Below the pieces are notes generated by a model. It worked only from the letters and a program-made list of their open reading frames with translations, ran no database searches and was not told the DNA's origin. 64,000 bases of DNA from Rathayibacter sp. VKM Ac-2804 (lineage in GTDB: Bacteria > Actinomycetota > Actinomycetes > Actinomycetales > Microbacteriaceae), in NCBI RefSeq assembly GCF_009866655.1, contig NZ_CP047420.1:1674001-1738000 (forward strand), in the 5' to 3' direction. Of the stretch, positions 8,486 through 17,140 are shown in pieces (within the stretch, counting starts at the first letter, position 1; the number at the start of each line of letters is the position of its first letter). A program made the translations under genes and the position numbers.

Positions 8486-10042
8486 TCAAGCAGGCGGGGA
8501 GCCGGGTGCTCCGCGGCGCGGGCCTCTCCCTGGTTGGCGCGGCAGCACCGCAGCTCGTTCTCCGGTCGACGGGTTCCGGGTCCTGGCGGCGAGTGGTTCC
8601 CGTCGCGGTCGGGACCCGGTCGGGGGGCGCGGAGAGGCCGGTTCTCGAGTGAGGGATCCACCGGGGAGGGAGGACGCGGCAGGTGCGAGACGCACCGGCC
8701 GGGCTCTCGCCTCGGCGAGAGTGAGCGCGATCGCGGAGGCCGGGACGATCAGCGCGGCCGGTACCGATTCGAGGAGATTGAAGGCGGAGGCGGAGACCGC
8801 CCACGCGACCAGCATCGCCGGTCCTGCGATCGCGCCCCGGGCGATCGAGCGCGTGAGCACGATCAGCAGATGACCGAGGAGGAGGACCGCGCCGATGACG
8901 CCGTAGCTCAGGATCAACTGCCAGAGACTGCTCTCGAGCACGTAGTGCCGCCCGCCGTTCTCCTGGAAGACGGTGCTCGAGAGGCCACCCCCCGACCCGA
9001 AGATCCCCGACTCCGTGGGCAGCAGCCTCAGTCCGATCCGCAGGACGAGGTCGCGGACCTCGGCGGAGAGCCTGCCCTCCTGGGTGGAGGACCGCGAGTC
9101 GAGCGCCTCCGGTCCGATGACGGCCACGGTCACGGCGAGCGCCGCGACGACGAGAGCGAGCCGGACGAAGCGGCTCCCCGTGAGCCGCAGGACCGTGAGG
9201 CCGCAGGCGATCGCCATCCCGGTGCCGATCGCCGCCACTCCACTGCGGGACCCGGTGAGGAGCACGGCGGTGCAGCAGGCCGCGAAGGCGACGAGTGCGC
9301 CCGGACGGCGCCCGGAGAGGAACAGGCCGAAGGCGAGCGAGCCGACCGACGCGAAGAACGTGCTGTTCACGAGCGGATGCCCCAGCGTCGTGAGGATGCG
9401 GTACTCGCTCCACTCCTGGGTCAGCGGGAAGGGACTCGCTTCGTAGAGCGCGGCGTAGACGTTCGACTGCGTCCCGGCCTCGACCATCCCGAGCACGGCC
9501 AGGACGACGGAGACCAGGAGGAGCGCGGCGCTGAGCGGCCGGAAGACGGAGGCGTCGCTCAGGCACAGCGGCAGCGCGATCAGAGCGAGGATCAGGACGG
9601 AGGTCGTCGCCAGGACGGTCTCGAGCTGCCCGTGCGGTCGGAGGCCCGGGAGGATCAGCGTGTACGCCGCGAAGACGATCGCGGGCAGCAGCGGGAGTCC
9701 GCGGAGCCACGGGGGCGGCGCACCGCCGGTCGCGACGGCGAGGAGTGCCGCGAGGACGATGAGCGGACTGAGCAGGTTCAGGGGCTGCGGTGCCGACAGG
9801 TGATCGAAGGGGATCGCCGCGTAGAGCACGATCACCACGATCCAGGCGGCGGCGGGGGAGAGCCGCCGTGCGACGACGAGCACGACCGAGGCGGCGGCCG
9901 CGAGCAGCGGGATCTGGCGAGAGCCCGAGACGATCCAGAAGACCGCCCCGCCGAGGAGGAGGGCGGTGAGGGCGAGGTACCAGACCGCGGTGGATCGCGG
10001 CGTCGGCGTCCCTCGGCGGGGAGGAGCCGGGGGTGCGGCCAT
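8486..10042 (-). CDS. O-antigen ligase/polymerase-like membrane protein (Wzy-like)
   Basis: 518 aa with about ten or more hydrophobic helices between residues ~20 and 425. The motif LLTGSRSGVAAI in the middle and a large external loop near HPLVNSTFF match the O-antigen ligase / Wzy superfamily (PF04932). These proteins polymerise or transfer lipid-linked oligosaccharide on the outer face of the membrane. The last ~85 residues are a charged Arg/Pro-rich cytoplasmic tail that looks disordered. AAGGA lies 5 nt before ATG 10042. It lies between the flippase and the glycosyltransferases. An 8-bp tandem repeat starts only 12 nt upstream of the start codon. Confidence 0.8.
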   Translation of the reverse strand: MAAPPAPPRRGTPTPRSTAVWYLALTALLLGGAVFWIVSGSRQIPLLAAAASVVLVVARRLSPAAAWIVVIVLYAAIPFDHLSAPQPLNLLSPLIVLAALLAVATGGAPPPWLRGLPLLPAIVFAAYTLILPGLRPHGQLETVLATTSVLILALIALPLCLSDASVFRPLSAALLLVSVVLAVLGMVEAGTQSNVYAALYEASPFPLTQEWSEYRILTTLGHPLVNSTFFASVGSLAFGLFLSGRRPGALVAFAACCTAVLLTGSRSGVAAIGTGMAIACGLTVLRLTGSRFVRLALVVAALAVTVAVIGPEALDSRSSTQEGRLSAEVRDLVLRIGLRLLPTESGIFGSGGGLSSTVFQENGGRHYVLESSLWQLILSYGVIGAVLLLGHLLIVLTRSIARGAIAGPAMLVAWAVSASAFNLLESVPAALIVPASAIALTLAEARARPVRLAPAASSLPGGSLTREPASPRPPTGSRPRREPLAARTRNPSTGERAAVLPRQPGRGPRRGAPGSPPA

Positions 10043-10054
10043 GGGTGTCCTTCC

Positions 10055-10094
10055 GGGTCAGCGGGTCGAGGGGTCAGGGGGTCAGGGGGTCAGG
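10055..10094. repeat. 8-bp tandem repeat upstream of the Wzy-like gene
   Basis: Five units of GGGTCAGG or close variants (plus strand): units 3-5 are identical, units 1-2 differ by one to three bases, and degenerate copies continue to about 10110. On the minus strand the array lies 12 nt before the polymerase start codon, directly upstream of its AAGGA ribosome-binding site. Confidence 0.75.
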
Positions 10095-10136
10095 GATCGG
10101 TGGGTCGGTGGGCTCGTGGATCCGGGCGCGGCCGGC

Positions 10137-11441
10137 TCACCCGTACTGCAGGAGCGCGAGGCCGTAGCCCGCTGCTCCGAGGAGTGCGCCGATCGCACTG
10201 CAGATCGCGATGCCGAGGACGAAGGCGCGGCCGAGGTCGCGCGCGACGAAGGGCAGTCGACCCGCGAGGGCGATCGCGTCCCGCACCACGGCCGAGCACG
10301 CACCGAGCAGCAGATCGTGAGCGAGGCCTGCTCCGACCCCGATTCCCAGCCCGAGGCCGATCCAGTGCCAGGGCAGGAGCACGTTCGCCCGGCCCTGGAC
10401 GATCAGGAAGGAGGACACGCACCAGACGCAGGCCAGAGGAACGGACGAGGCGGAGAGGACCGGCACGATCAGCAGTGCCGGATGCCAGGCGGGGTCGAGG
10501 ATCCGCCCGAGTGCGAGGACGTCGATCGCGACCATCGTCGTCTGGACGGCCAGGGCGGCGCCGATCGCCTGCGACAGGATCGAGCGCAGCACCGCCCTGC
10601 GCTCCGTCTGCGTTCCCGCCGTGGCCAGCCGCGACCGGAGCACGTTCGTGAGCCCGAGGACGACGGCGTCCGCGACGGCGCGGGCGACCTGGCTCGCGAT
10701 CGAGTAGAGACCCAGCGTCGTGGCGCCCGCCAGCGCGGTGATGATGATCCGCTCGGACTGGCCCTGCAGCCAGCCGAAGAGGTTGCTCTGCGCGGTCGGC
10801 AGCACGTAATCGCGCAGGACCGGTCGTCGAGGCTGGTCGGGGACGGGCGTCGTCGTGGTCCGCAGGAGCAGGAGGAGCAGGATCCCCTCGGTGATGCAGG
10901 TCTGCAGAGAGCCGGCCGCGATGCCGATGACGGGCGCGAGGGGTACGCAGACGAGGACCGAGGCGACGCTGCCGACGGCCTGACTCCGGGAGATCGAGGC
11001 CCAGCGCCCGTCGTACTGGGCACGGGTCAGCGCGGGGATGCTCGCGCCCTGGAGCGCCGCGACGGCGACGAACGGCACGAGGGCCGAGGCCTGGGCGGGG
11101 GACGCGGCCGAGGTCGCCAGCAGGGTTCCGACGACGGCCGACATGATCGCCGCCCCGCCGCAGGAGATCAGCACGGCCGAGCGCCGGACCAGGTCCGCCC
11201 CGCCGTCCATGCGCCACAGTCCGACGCCGAGCTGGCGCATCGTGTTCTCCCCGACCTCCTGCAGCAGGGAGAGCGCGAGGAACGCCATCGCGTAGACGCC
11301 CGCCTCGGCGGGGGAGACGTGGACGGCGACGACGAGGCCGACCACCGCACTCGTGCCGCGCGAGACCAGGCGCTCGAGCGCGGCGTTCGAGGAGTTGCGC
11401 ACCGTCGGAGACCGCAGCAGCGCGAGGACCCGGCCGATCAT
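10137..11441 (-). CDS. Polysaccharide flippase-like multi-pass membrane protein (Wzx-like)
   Basis: 434 aa with about twelve predicted helices and no signal peptide. The pattern (basic N-terminus SNAALERLVSRGTSAVVG, then paired helices, PTAQSNLFGWLQGQSERIII in the middle) is that of the MOP/MATE-like flippases that carry lipid-linked repeat units across the membrane. Together with the polymerase-like gene downstream this suggests Wzx/Wzy-dependent assembly. ATG 11441 is preferred; a longer frame in another phase is shadow. It is divergent from tsaC across 282 nt. It is the first gene of the cluster, so its promoter should lie in 11442-11723, but I recognised none. Confidence 0.78.
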   Translation of the reverse strand: MIGRVLALLRSPTVRNSSNAALERLVSRGTSAVVGLVVAVHVSPAEAGVYAMAFLALSLLQEVGENTMRQLGVGLWRMDGGADLVRRSAVLISCGGAAIMSAVVGTLLATSAASPAQASALVPFVAVAALQGASIPALTRAQYDGRWASISRSQAVGSVASVLVCVPLAPVIGIAAGSLQTCITEGILLLLLLRTTTTPVPDQPRRPVLRDYVLPTAQSNLFGWLQGQSERIIITALAGATTLGLYSIASQVARAVADAVVLGLTNVLRSRLATAGTQTERRAVLRSILSQAIGAALAVQTTMVAIDVLALGRILDPAWHPALLIVPVLSASSVPLACVWCVSSFLIVQGRANVLLPWHWIGLGLGIGVGAGLAHDLLLGACSAVVRDAIALAGRLPFVARDLGRAFVLGIAICSAIGALLGAAGYGLALLQYG

Positions 11442-11708
11442 CGAGCGCCGGGGTGGGGAGCTCCGGACGCCCGAGCAGGGCAGGACGTACCGTCCATCGA
11501 AGGAGCCTCCCGATCGGGATCACGACGGCAGGCGAGCCGCCGGAACACCGTAGGACGGCCGTTCCTCGTCGCCTCGCCTGGCGCGTACGGGGGCGCGGAT
11601 CGCCTGCTTCCGCTCCTCGCGCCCGCCTCTCGGCGCGGTTCGACGGCGTTCGGGCCGTCTGCCGGAGCGGTGTGCGCGCCCTCCGGGCGGTCGCGACCGG
11701 CGGTCCCG

Positions 11709-11714
11709 TATCAT
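11709..11714 (+). promoter_or_regulatory. Putative -10 box of tsaC
   Basis: TATCAT ends 9 nt before the tsaC ATG, consistent with a leaderless or very short-leader transcript. No clear -35 and no Shine-Dalgarno sequence are visible. Confidence 0.45.
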
Positions 11715-11723
11715 TGCGGCGTT

Positions 11724-12626
11724 ATGGCACGCATCTACGACTGCTCCGTCGACACGGACCTCCTGACCGGCACCCGTCTCGCGCGAACGGCGATCGGCCG
11801 GGGCGAGCTCGTCGTCCTCCCGACCGACACGGTGTACGGGATCGCGGCCAACGCCTTCGACGCCGCCGCGGTGCAGCGCCTGCTCGACGCGAAGGGACGG
11901 ACCCGGCAGTCGCCGCCCCCCGTTCTGATCGGCGACGTCGCCGCGCTCGACGCCCTCGCCGAGAACGTCCCCGAGGCGGTCCGCGAGCTCGCGAAGGCCT
12001 TCTGGCCCGGCGGCCTGACCATCGTGCTGCATGCGCAGCCCTCCCTCGTCTGGGACCTGGGCGAGACCCGCGGCACCGTCGCCCTGCGCATGCCCGACAA
12101 CCCCGTCACCCTCGAGCTCCTCGCCGAGACGGGGCCGCTCGCGGTCTCGTCCGCGAACCGCACCGGCCGTCCGTCCGCCACCACCGCGCAGGAGGCGTTC
12201 GACCAGCTCGGCGACTCCGTCGACGTCTACCTCGACGCGGGCGCCGCGGGCCGCCGCTACACCGACCGCCCGGTCGGCGCGAGCGAGTCCTCCACCATCG
12301 TCGACGCGACGGCGCTCAGCTTCGAGGGCGGCACCCTCCGCATCCTCCGCCAGGGCGTCGTCTCGGCCGAGAGCATCCGCGAGGTCGTCGGCGCCCTGCT
12401 GCTCGACGGCGTCGCCACGGCCGAGGAGCCCGAGGTCCCCGCCACGAGCCCGTCCTACGACGCCTCGACCGAGCTCAGCGATCCGACCGTCGAGGACGAC
12501 GAGCCCGTCGCCGCGGAGGAGCAGCCCGCTCCCACGGCGCGACCGGACTGGGCGTCGCGCGCCCAGGTGCAGGACGAGCCGGCGGCGAGCGGCACCGCGC
12601 GCCCCGACTCCACCCCGGGTGAGTAG
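11724..12626 (+). CDS. tsaC: L-threonylcarbamoyladenylate synthase (Sua5/YciO/YrdC family)
   Basis: 300 aa. It makes threonylcarbamoyl-AMP from threonine, bicarbonate and ATP, the first step of t6A37 tRNA modification. The YrdC fold is clear in residues 1-~215: VVLPTDTVYGIAANAFD, the K-G-R-x-R basic site, FWPGGLTIVL and GPLAVSSANRTGRPSATT. Residues ~235-300 form an acidic Pro/Ala-rich tail of no known domain, so the C-terminal Sua5 domain is absent. Frame continues open far upstream but only as shadow. Its stop lies 3 nt before wecA. This position before wecA and the atp operon is common in Actinobacteria, though there prfA and prmC normally precede it. Confidence 0.92.
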   Translation: MARIYDCSVDTDLLTGTRLARTAIGRGELVVLPTDTVYGIAANAFDAAAVQRLLDAKGRTRQSPPPVLIGDVAALDALAENVPEAVRELAKAFWPGGLTIVLHAQPSLVWDLGETRGTVALRMPDNPVTLELLAETGPLAVSSANRTGRPSATTAQEAFDQLGDSVDVYLDAGAAGRRYTDRPVGASESSTIVDATALSFEGGTLRILRQGVVSAESIREVVGALLLDGVATAEEPEVPATSPSYDASTELSDPTVEDDEPVAAEEQPAPTARPDWASRAQVQDEPAASGTARPDSTPGE

Positions 12627-12629
12627 CCG

Positions 12630-13871
12630 ATGATCACCTTCGTCCTGGTCTCGCTCGCCGTCGCGGTCGTGACCTGCGGGCTGTCGTGGGTCATCTGGAA
12701 GCTGAGCCTGAGGTTCAAGCTGTACCCGGCGATCCGGGTGCGCGACATGCACACGCGGCCCACTCCGCGCCTCGGCGGGATCGCGATGTTCCTCGGCATC
12801 CTCGTCGGGTTCGGCATCGCCTCGCAGCTGCCCTACTTCCGGCTGGTGTTCGCGAATCCCGAGCCGATCCTCGCGATCCTCGGCGCCAGCCTCCTCATCG
12901 TCCTGATCGGCGTGGCCGACGACATCTGGGACCTGGACTGGACGACGAAGCTCGCCGGGCAGATGATCGCCGCAGGCCTGATCGCCTGGAAGGGCGTGCA
13001 GATCGTCTCGCTGCCGATCGGCGGCCTCACCGTCGGCTCGCCCTGGATGTCGCTGATCATCACCGTGCTGGCGATCGTGCTCGTGACCAACGCGCTGAAC
13101 TTCATCGACGGCCTCGACGGCCTCGTCGCCGGCGTCGCGCTGATCGCCAACGGCGTCTTCTTCCTCTACAGCTACCTGCTGGTGCAGCAGACGTCGCCGA
13201 CCGACTACTTCAACCTCGCGTCGCTGATCGCGGTCGTCCTCGTCGGGGCCTGCGCGGGCTTCCTGCCGATCAACTGGCGTCCGGCGAAGATGTTCATGGG
13301 CGACGGGGGAGCGCTGCTCGTCGGCATGCTGATGGCGACCTCGGCGATCGCGGTCACGGGCCAGATCGACCCCTCGCAGCTGGCGGCGAAGGAGCTGCTG
13401 CCCGCGTTCATCCCGATCATCCTGCCGTTCGCGATCCTGGTCGTCCCGCTGATGGACTTCGGCCTCGCGGTGATCCGACGGCTGCGGGCCGGCAAGTCGC
13501 CGTTCAGCGCCGACCGCAAGCACCTGCACCACCGGCTGCTCGACATGGGGCACTCGCACCTGCACGCCGTGCTGATCTTCTACGCCTGGACGGCGGTCGT
13601 CGCCTTCAGCTGCCTGCTGATGTTCGTCGTCGACGTGCTCTGGGTGCCGCTGGCCTTCCTCGCCGTCGGTCTCCTGGTCTGCACGGTCGTCACGCTCCTC
13701 CCGCTCAGCCGCCGCAAGCGGCTCGAGGCCGCGGCGCAGTCGGCGGAGGCGTCCCCCGTCCTCGACCCCCTCGACCGCGCGTCCGAGACCGACACGCGCC
13801 GTCCGCCGATCGGGCTCCCGCTCGGTCGCGACACGACAGCGCCGCATCCGGCGCGGAAAGAAGCATCATGA
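12630..13871 (+). CDS. wecA: Undecaprenyl-phosphate sugar-1-phosphate transferase (WecA/MraY family)
   Basis: 413 aa, about eleven membrane helices. It should transfer a HexNAc-1-phosphate from a UDP-sugar to undecaprenyl phosphate, starting a cell-wall or surface glycan. Catalytic landmarks are intact: V-A-D-D near 96-100, NALNFIDGLDGL near 155-166, M-G-D near 228-230, and the WecA-type H-L-H-H-R-L-L-D-M-G loop near 296-305. The C-terminal ~45 residues are charged and cytoplasmic. It lies 3 nt after tsaC and overlaps the AtpI-like gene (ATGA). The divergent polysaccharide cluster contains no other obvious initiating transferase, so this enzyme may serve it; that link is inference. Confidence 0.9.
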   Translation: MITFVLVSLAVAVVTCGLSWVIWKLSLRFKLYPAIRVRDMHTRPTPRLGGIAMFLGILVGFGIASQLPYFRLVFANPEPILAILGASLLIVLIGVADDIWDLDWTTKLAGQMIAAGLIAWKGVQIVSLPIGGLTVGSPWMSLIITVLAIVLVTNALNFIDGLDGLVAGVALIANGVFFLYSYLLVQQTSPTDYFNLASLIAVVLVGACAGFLPINWRPAKMFMGDGGALLVGMLMATSAIAVTGQIDPSQLAAKELLPAFIPIILPFAILVVPLMDFGLAVIRRLRAGKSPFSADRKHLHHRLLDMGHSHLHAVLIFYAWTAVVAFSCLLMFVVDVLWVPLAFLAVGLLVCTVVTLLPLSRRKRLEAAAQSAEASPVLDPLDRASETDTRRPPIGLPLGRDTTAPHPARKEAS

Positions 13872-14311
13872 CCGGAGCCTCCCCGGCCACCCCCCGCCCC
13901 CAGCCCGCCTCGGTGCCCGTCCTCCGGCGCACGCTCGCGATCGGCGGTGTCTTCGTCCTCGTCCTCGCCGTCGTCGGCACGCTGATCGGCTTCCTCGCGG
14001 CCGGCGGCGAGGGCGCGATCGGCGCCCTGATCGGCGCCGTCGTCGGCGGCGTCATGGTGGCGCTCACGGCCGCCAGCATCCTCGTCGCCAACCGGATGGA
14101 CATCGGTGGCTTCTTCGCCGTGGTGCTCGGCACCTGGCTGGCCAAGTTCGTCCTGTTCGTGATCGCGGCGCTCGTGCTGCGCGACCAGCCCTGGCTGAAC
14201 AGCACCGCGATGTTCGTGACGATCATCGCGGCGGTCCTCGGCTCGCTGGTCATCGACGTCCTTGTCGTCTCGCGCTCGCGCATGGCGAACGTCAGCGACA
14301 TCGCCCGATGA
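13868..14311 (+). CDS. AtpI-like small membrane protein at the head of the ATP synthase region
   Basis: 147 aa from the ATG that overlaps the wecA stop. Four hydrophobic helices (roughly 22-45, 50-72, 80-100, 107-130) after a Pro-rich N-terminus. Position between wecA and atpB is where actinobacteria encode an AtpI-type protein thought to aid c-ring assembly, but sequence similarity to AtpI is weak by eye. A gap of ~185-260 nt containing an inverted repeat follows, so it may be transcribed with tsaC-wecA rather than with atpB. Confidence 0.6.
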   Translation: MTGASPATPRPQPASVPVLRRTLAIGGVFVLVLAVVGTLIGFLAAGGEGAIGALIGAVVGGVMVALTAASILVANRMDIGGFFAVVLGTWLAKFVLFVIAALVLRDQPWLNSTAMFVTIIAAVLGSLVIDVLVVSRSRMANVSDIAR

Positions 14312-14329
14312 GCACCGGCCGAGCGCCGT

Positions 14330-14356
14330 CTGAGAGGATCACGATTCGGCTCTCAG
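14330..14356. repeat. Inverted repeat between the AtpI-like gene and atpB
   Basis: CTGAGAG (14330-14336) and CTCTCAG (14350-14356) are perfect inverted arms with a 13-nt loop. No T-run follows. A weak -10-like TACAGT lies downstream at about 14369-14374. It could be a weak terminator for tsaC-wecA or a site controlling the atp operon. Confidence 0.55.
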
Positions 14357-14574
14357 GCCGTTCTGTTGCTACAGTAGGGTCCAATCCCCGCAGGCGACGT
14401 GTGCCCGTCCTCAGGTCGTCTCATCGTTGATGTCGACCGCCGAGTGCGAACGCCGTCCGAGCGGAATACCCCACCTTTCGTCGTCGCGAGAGCGTTGTGT
14501 CCGAACGATTCACGTCGTCCGTCTGCCACGTGCCACGCCCCGAATTCCAGGAGCTAGCGCTGTTTGCTAACGCT

Positions 14575-15378
14575 GTGACCCTGTTGGTCTCGTCCTCGAC
14601 CGGTGAGAGTGACTTCCACACCCCGTCGATCTCCGAGTTCTTCCCGCCCGGTTTCCTCTTCGAGGGAACCCCTTTCGAGATCAACCGCGTCATGCTGGTC
14701 CGCTTCATCGCGGTCATCGCACTGATGCTGTTCTTCTACCTCGGGACGCGCAAGATGCGCATCGTCCCGGGACGCTTCCAGAGCGTCGTCGAGATGGCCT
14801 TCGACTTCGTCCGCGTGACGATCGCCAAGGACATCCTCGGCGAGAAGGACGCGCGCCGCTTCCTGCCGATCCTGGTGACGATCTTCTTCGCGATCATCGC
14901 GATGAACCTCACCGGCATCGTGCCGTTCCTGAACATCGCGGGAACGTCGGTCGTGGGCATGCCGCTCTTCCTCGGTCTGGTGGCCTACGTCACCTTCATC
15001 TACGCCGGCATCAAGGACCGGGGGATGGGCTTCTTCAAGAACGCCCTGTTCCCGCCCGGAGCCCCGTTCCTGATCTACTTCATCCTCACGCCCATCGAGC
15101 TGCTGCAGACGTTCATCATCCGTCCGCTCTCGCTCGCGCTGCGGCTCGTGATGAACATGATCGTCGGGCACCTCCTCCTGGTGCTGTGCTTCTCGGCCAC
15201 GCAGTTCTTCCTCTTCAGCTCGCAGATCGACCCGGGCTTCAAGCTCTTCGGTGTCGTGACCTTCGCCTTCGGCGGCGCCTTCACGCTCTTCGAGCTGCTG
15301 GTCGCGGTGCTGCAGGCCTACATCTTCACCCTCCTCGCTGCGGTCTACATCCAGTTGGCCGTCGCCGAGGAGCACTGA
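14575..15378 (+). CDS. atpB: F1Fo ATP synthase subunit a
   Basis: 267 aa from GTG 14575, the usual family length. It forms the proton half-channels of Fo next to the c-ring. The conserved fourth-helix motif with its essential Arg is present in RPLSLALRLVMNMIVGHL, and the last helices read FELLVAVLQAYIFTLLAAVYIQLA. The start is uncertain: an in-frame GTG at 14497 would give 293 aa, and an AGGAG at 14549-14553 is best spaced for a non-standard CTG at 14560. First structural gene of the operon. Confidence 0.93.
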   Translation: MTLLVSSSTGESDFHTPSISEFFPPGFLFEGTPFEINRVMLVRFIAVIALMLFFYLGTRKMRIVPGRFQSVVEMAFDFVRVTIAKDILGEKDARRFLPILVTIFFAIIAMNLTGIVPFLNIAGTSVVGMPLFLGLVAYVTFIYAGIKDRGMGFFKNALFPPGAPFLIYFILTPIELLQTFIIRPLSLALRLVMNMIVGHLLLVLCFSATQFFLFSSQIDPGFKLFGVVTFAFGGAFTLFELLVAVLQAYIFTLLAAVYIQLAVAEEH

Positions 15379-15425
15379 CCCCACTACTCACGGGCTCCCG
15401 CCCGTTCACACGATCACCCCACTGA

Positions 15426-15674
<249 letters not shown>

Positions 15675-15676
15675 TC

Positions 15677-16234
15677 GTGTTCAGCACCGCTGTGAACATC
15701 GCTGCGGAAGAAGGTGACGTCCCCGCGGTCATTCTGATCCCGGAGTTCTACGACTTCTTCTGGTCGGGGGTGATCTTCCTCATCCTGCTGTTCTTCTTCT
15801 GGAGGCTGGTCCTGCCGCGCATCCAGACGATGCTCGACGCGCGCTCCGCCGCCATCGAGGGGAACATCGCGAAGGCCGACGAGGCCCAGCGACAGGCTGA
15901 GATCGCGCTCGAGAAGTACACCGCTCAGCTGGCCGAGGCCCGCGCCGAGGCCGGAGTGATCCGCGAGAAGGCGAACGCCGACGGCAACGCGATCGTGGCG
16001 GCGAAGAAGGAGCAGGCGCAGGCCGAGGCCGAGCGCATCCTCCACAACGCGCACGCCCAGATCGAGGCGGACCGTCAGGCCGCCGTCGTCGCCCTGCGCT
16101 CCGAAGTCGGAACCCTCGCCATCGATCTCGCCTCCGGCGTCATCGGCGAGAGCCTCAACGACGACGCGAAGGCGTCCGCGATCGTGGACCGCTTCCTCGC
16201 CGACCTCGAGGCCTCGGAGAAGGCGAACAGCTGA
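15677..16234 (+). CDS. atpF: F1Fo ATP synthase subunit b
   Basis: 185 aa. One membrane helix (about 29-48, GVIFLILLFFFWRLVLP) then a long Ala/Glu/Gln-rich coiled coil (about 55-150) that forms the peripheral stalk. GTG start 2 nt after atpE. Its stop overlaps the atpH start (TGATG). Confidence 0.95.
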   Translation: MFSTAVNIAAEEGDVPAVILIPEFYDFFWSGVIFLILLFFFWRLVLPRIQTMLDARSAAIEGNIAKADEAQRQAEIALEKYTAQLAEARAEAGVIREKANADGNAIVAAKKEQAQAEAERILHNAHAQIEADRQAAVVALRSEVGTLAIDLASGVIGESLNDDAKASAIVDRFLADLEASEKANS

Positions 16235-17028
16235 TGGGCAGTGCGTCACGACAGGCTCTGACCGCCGCGAAGGCGGAGCTGTCCGCGTTCGGCGGTCATG
16301 TCCCGCTCGAGGCGGCTCAGCAGCTCTTCGAAGCGGCCCGGGTCATCGACTCCCAGGCGCAGCTCCGCTCGGCCCTCTCGGACCCGAGCGTGGAGGCGGC
16401 GAGCAAGCGTGCCCTCGTGGCCCGCGTGTTCGCCCCCTTCGACGTGGCTGCCAAGCGCCTGCTCACCGTCATCGCCGGCCACCGCTGGTCGAGCCCGAGC
16501 GACCTGGTCGCCGGGATCGAGGAGGTGGGGGTCCGCGCGATCGCGTCCTCCGCACCCGAGGGCGTCTCGATCGAGCGCGAGCTGCAGATGTTCGGCGCGG
16601 TCGTCTCGTCCGACGCCGGCCTCGAGCTGGCGCTCGGCAGCAAGCTCGCCGCCGCCGACTCGAAGGTGTCGCTCATCCAGCGCCTCCTCGAGGGCAAGGC
16701 GTCGGCGGAGACGCTCGCCATCCTCCGGCAGCTGATCGCGCACCCGCGCGGTCGCCGCGTCCCCGAGCTCGTCCGCTTCGCAGCGGGCGTCGTCGCCGAC
16801 CAGGGCGGCTTCACCATCGCCACGGTCTCGGTCGCGGCTCCGCTGCACCCCGAGCAGCTCGACCGGCTCCGCTCGGCGCTCACGCGCCAGTACGGCCGCC
16901 CGGTCTCCGTCAACGTGCTGGTCGATCCCTCCCTCCTGGGCGGCATGCGACTGAACGTCGGCGACGAGGTCATCGACGGCACCGTCTCGGCGCGGCTGTC
17001 CGACCTGAAGCTCCAGCTCGCGTCCTGA
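16234..17028 (+). CDS. atpH: F1Fo ATP synthase subunit delta
   Basis: 264 aa, longer than the ~178 aa of many bacteria but normal for Actinobacteria outside the mycobacteria (which fuse b and delta). The C-terminal conserved region [22 protein letters not shown] ... [24 protein letters not shown] is intact. It links the b stalk to the top of the alpha3beta3 head. Start shares a base with the atpF stop. Confidence 0.95.
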   Translation: MGSASRQALTAAKAELSAFGGHVPLEAAQQLFEAARVIDSQAQLRSALSDPSVEAASKRALVARVFAPFDVAAKRLLTVIAGHRWSSPSDLVAGIEEVGVRAIASSAPEGVSIERELQMFGAVVSSDAGLELALGSKLAAADSKVSLIQRLLEGKASAETLAILRQLIAHPRGRRVPELVRFAAGVVADQGGFTIATVSVAAPLHPEQLDRLRSALTRQYGRPVSVNVLVDPSLLGGMRLNVGDEVIDGTVSARLSDLKLQLAS

Positions 17029-17140
17029 CGGACGCACGTATCCTCAGGGAGCGGCTCGCGCCGCCTCCGACCTCCGCACCACCCAGGTCAGGCCCCGACG
17101 ACCGCTTCGGCTCGCACGGACCCAACGAATAGGAATTCCC

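Noticed and set aside
10055..10094. G-quadruplex former
   Set aside because: G-runs are of 3-5 bases with 3-5-nt loops so folding is possible, but the regular 8-bp period is the stronger and simpler description.
7592..10651. Long plus-strand open frame opposite the glycosyltransferase and polymerase genes
   Set aside because: Glu/Arg-rich shadow text with no motifs; the minus strand has recognisable genes with start-stop coupling.
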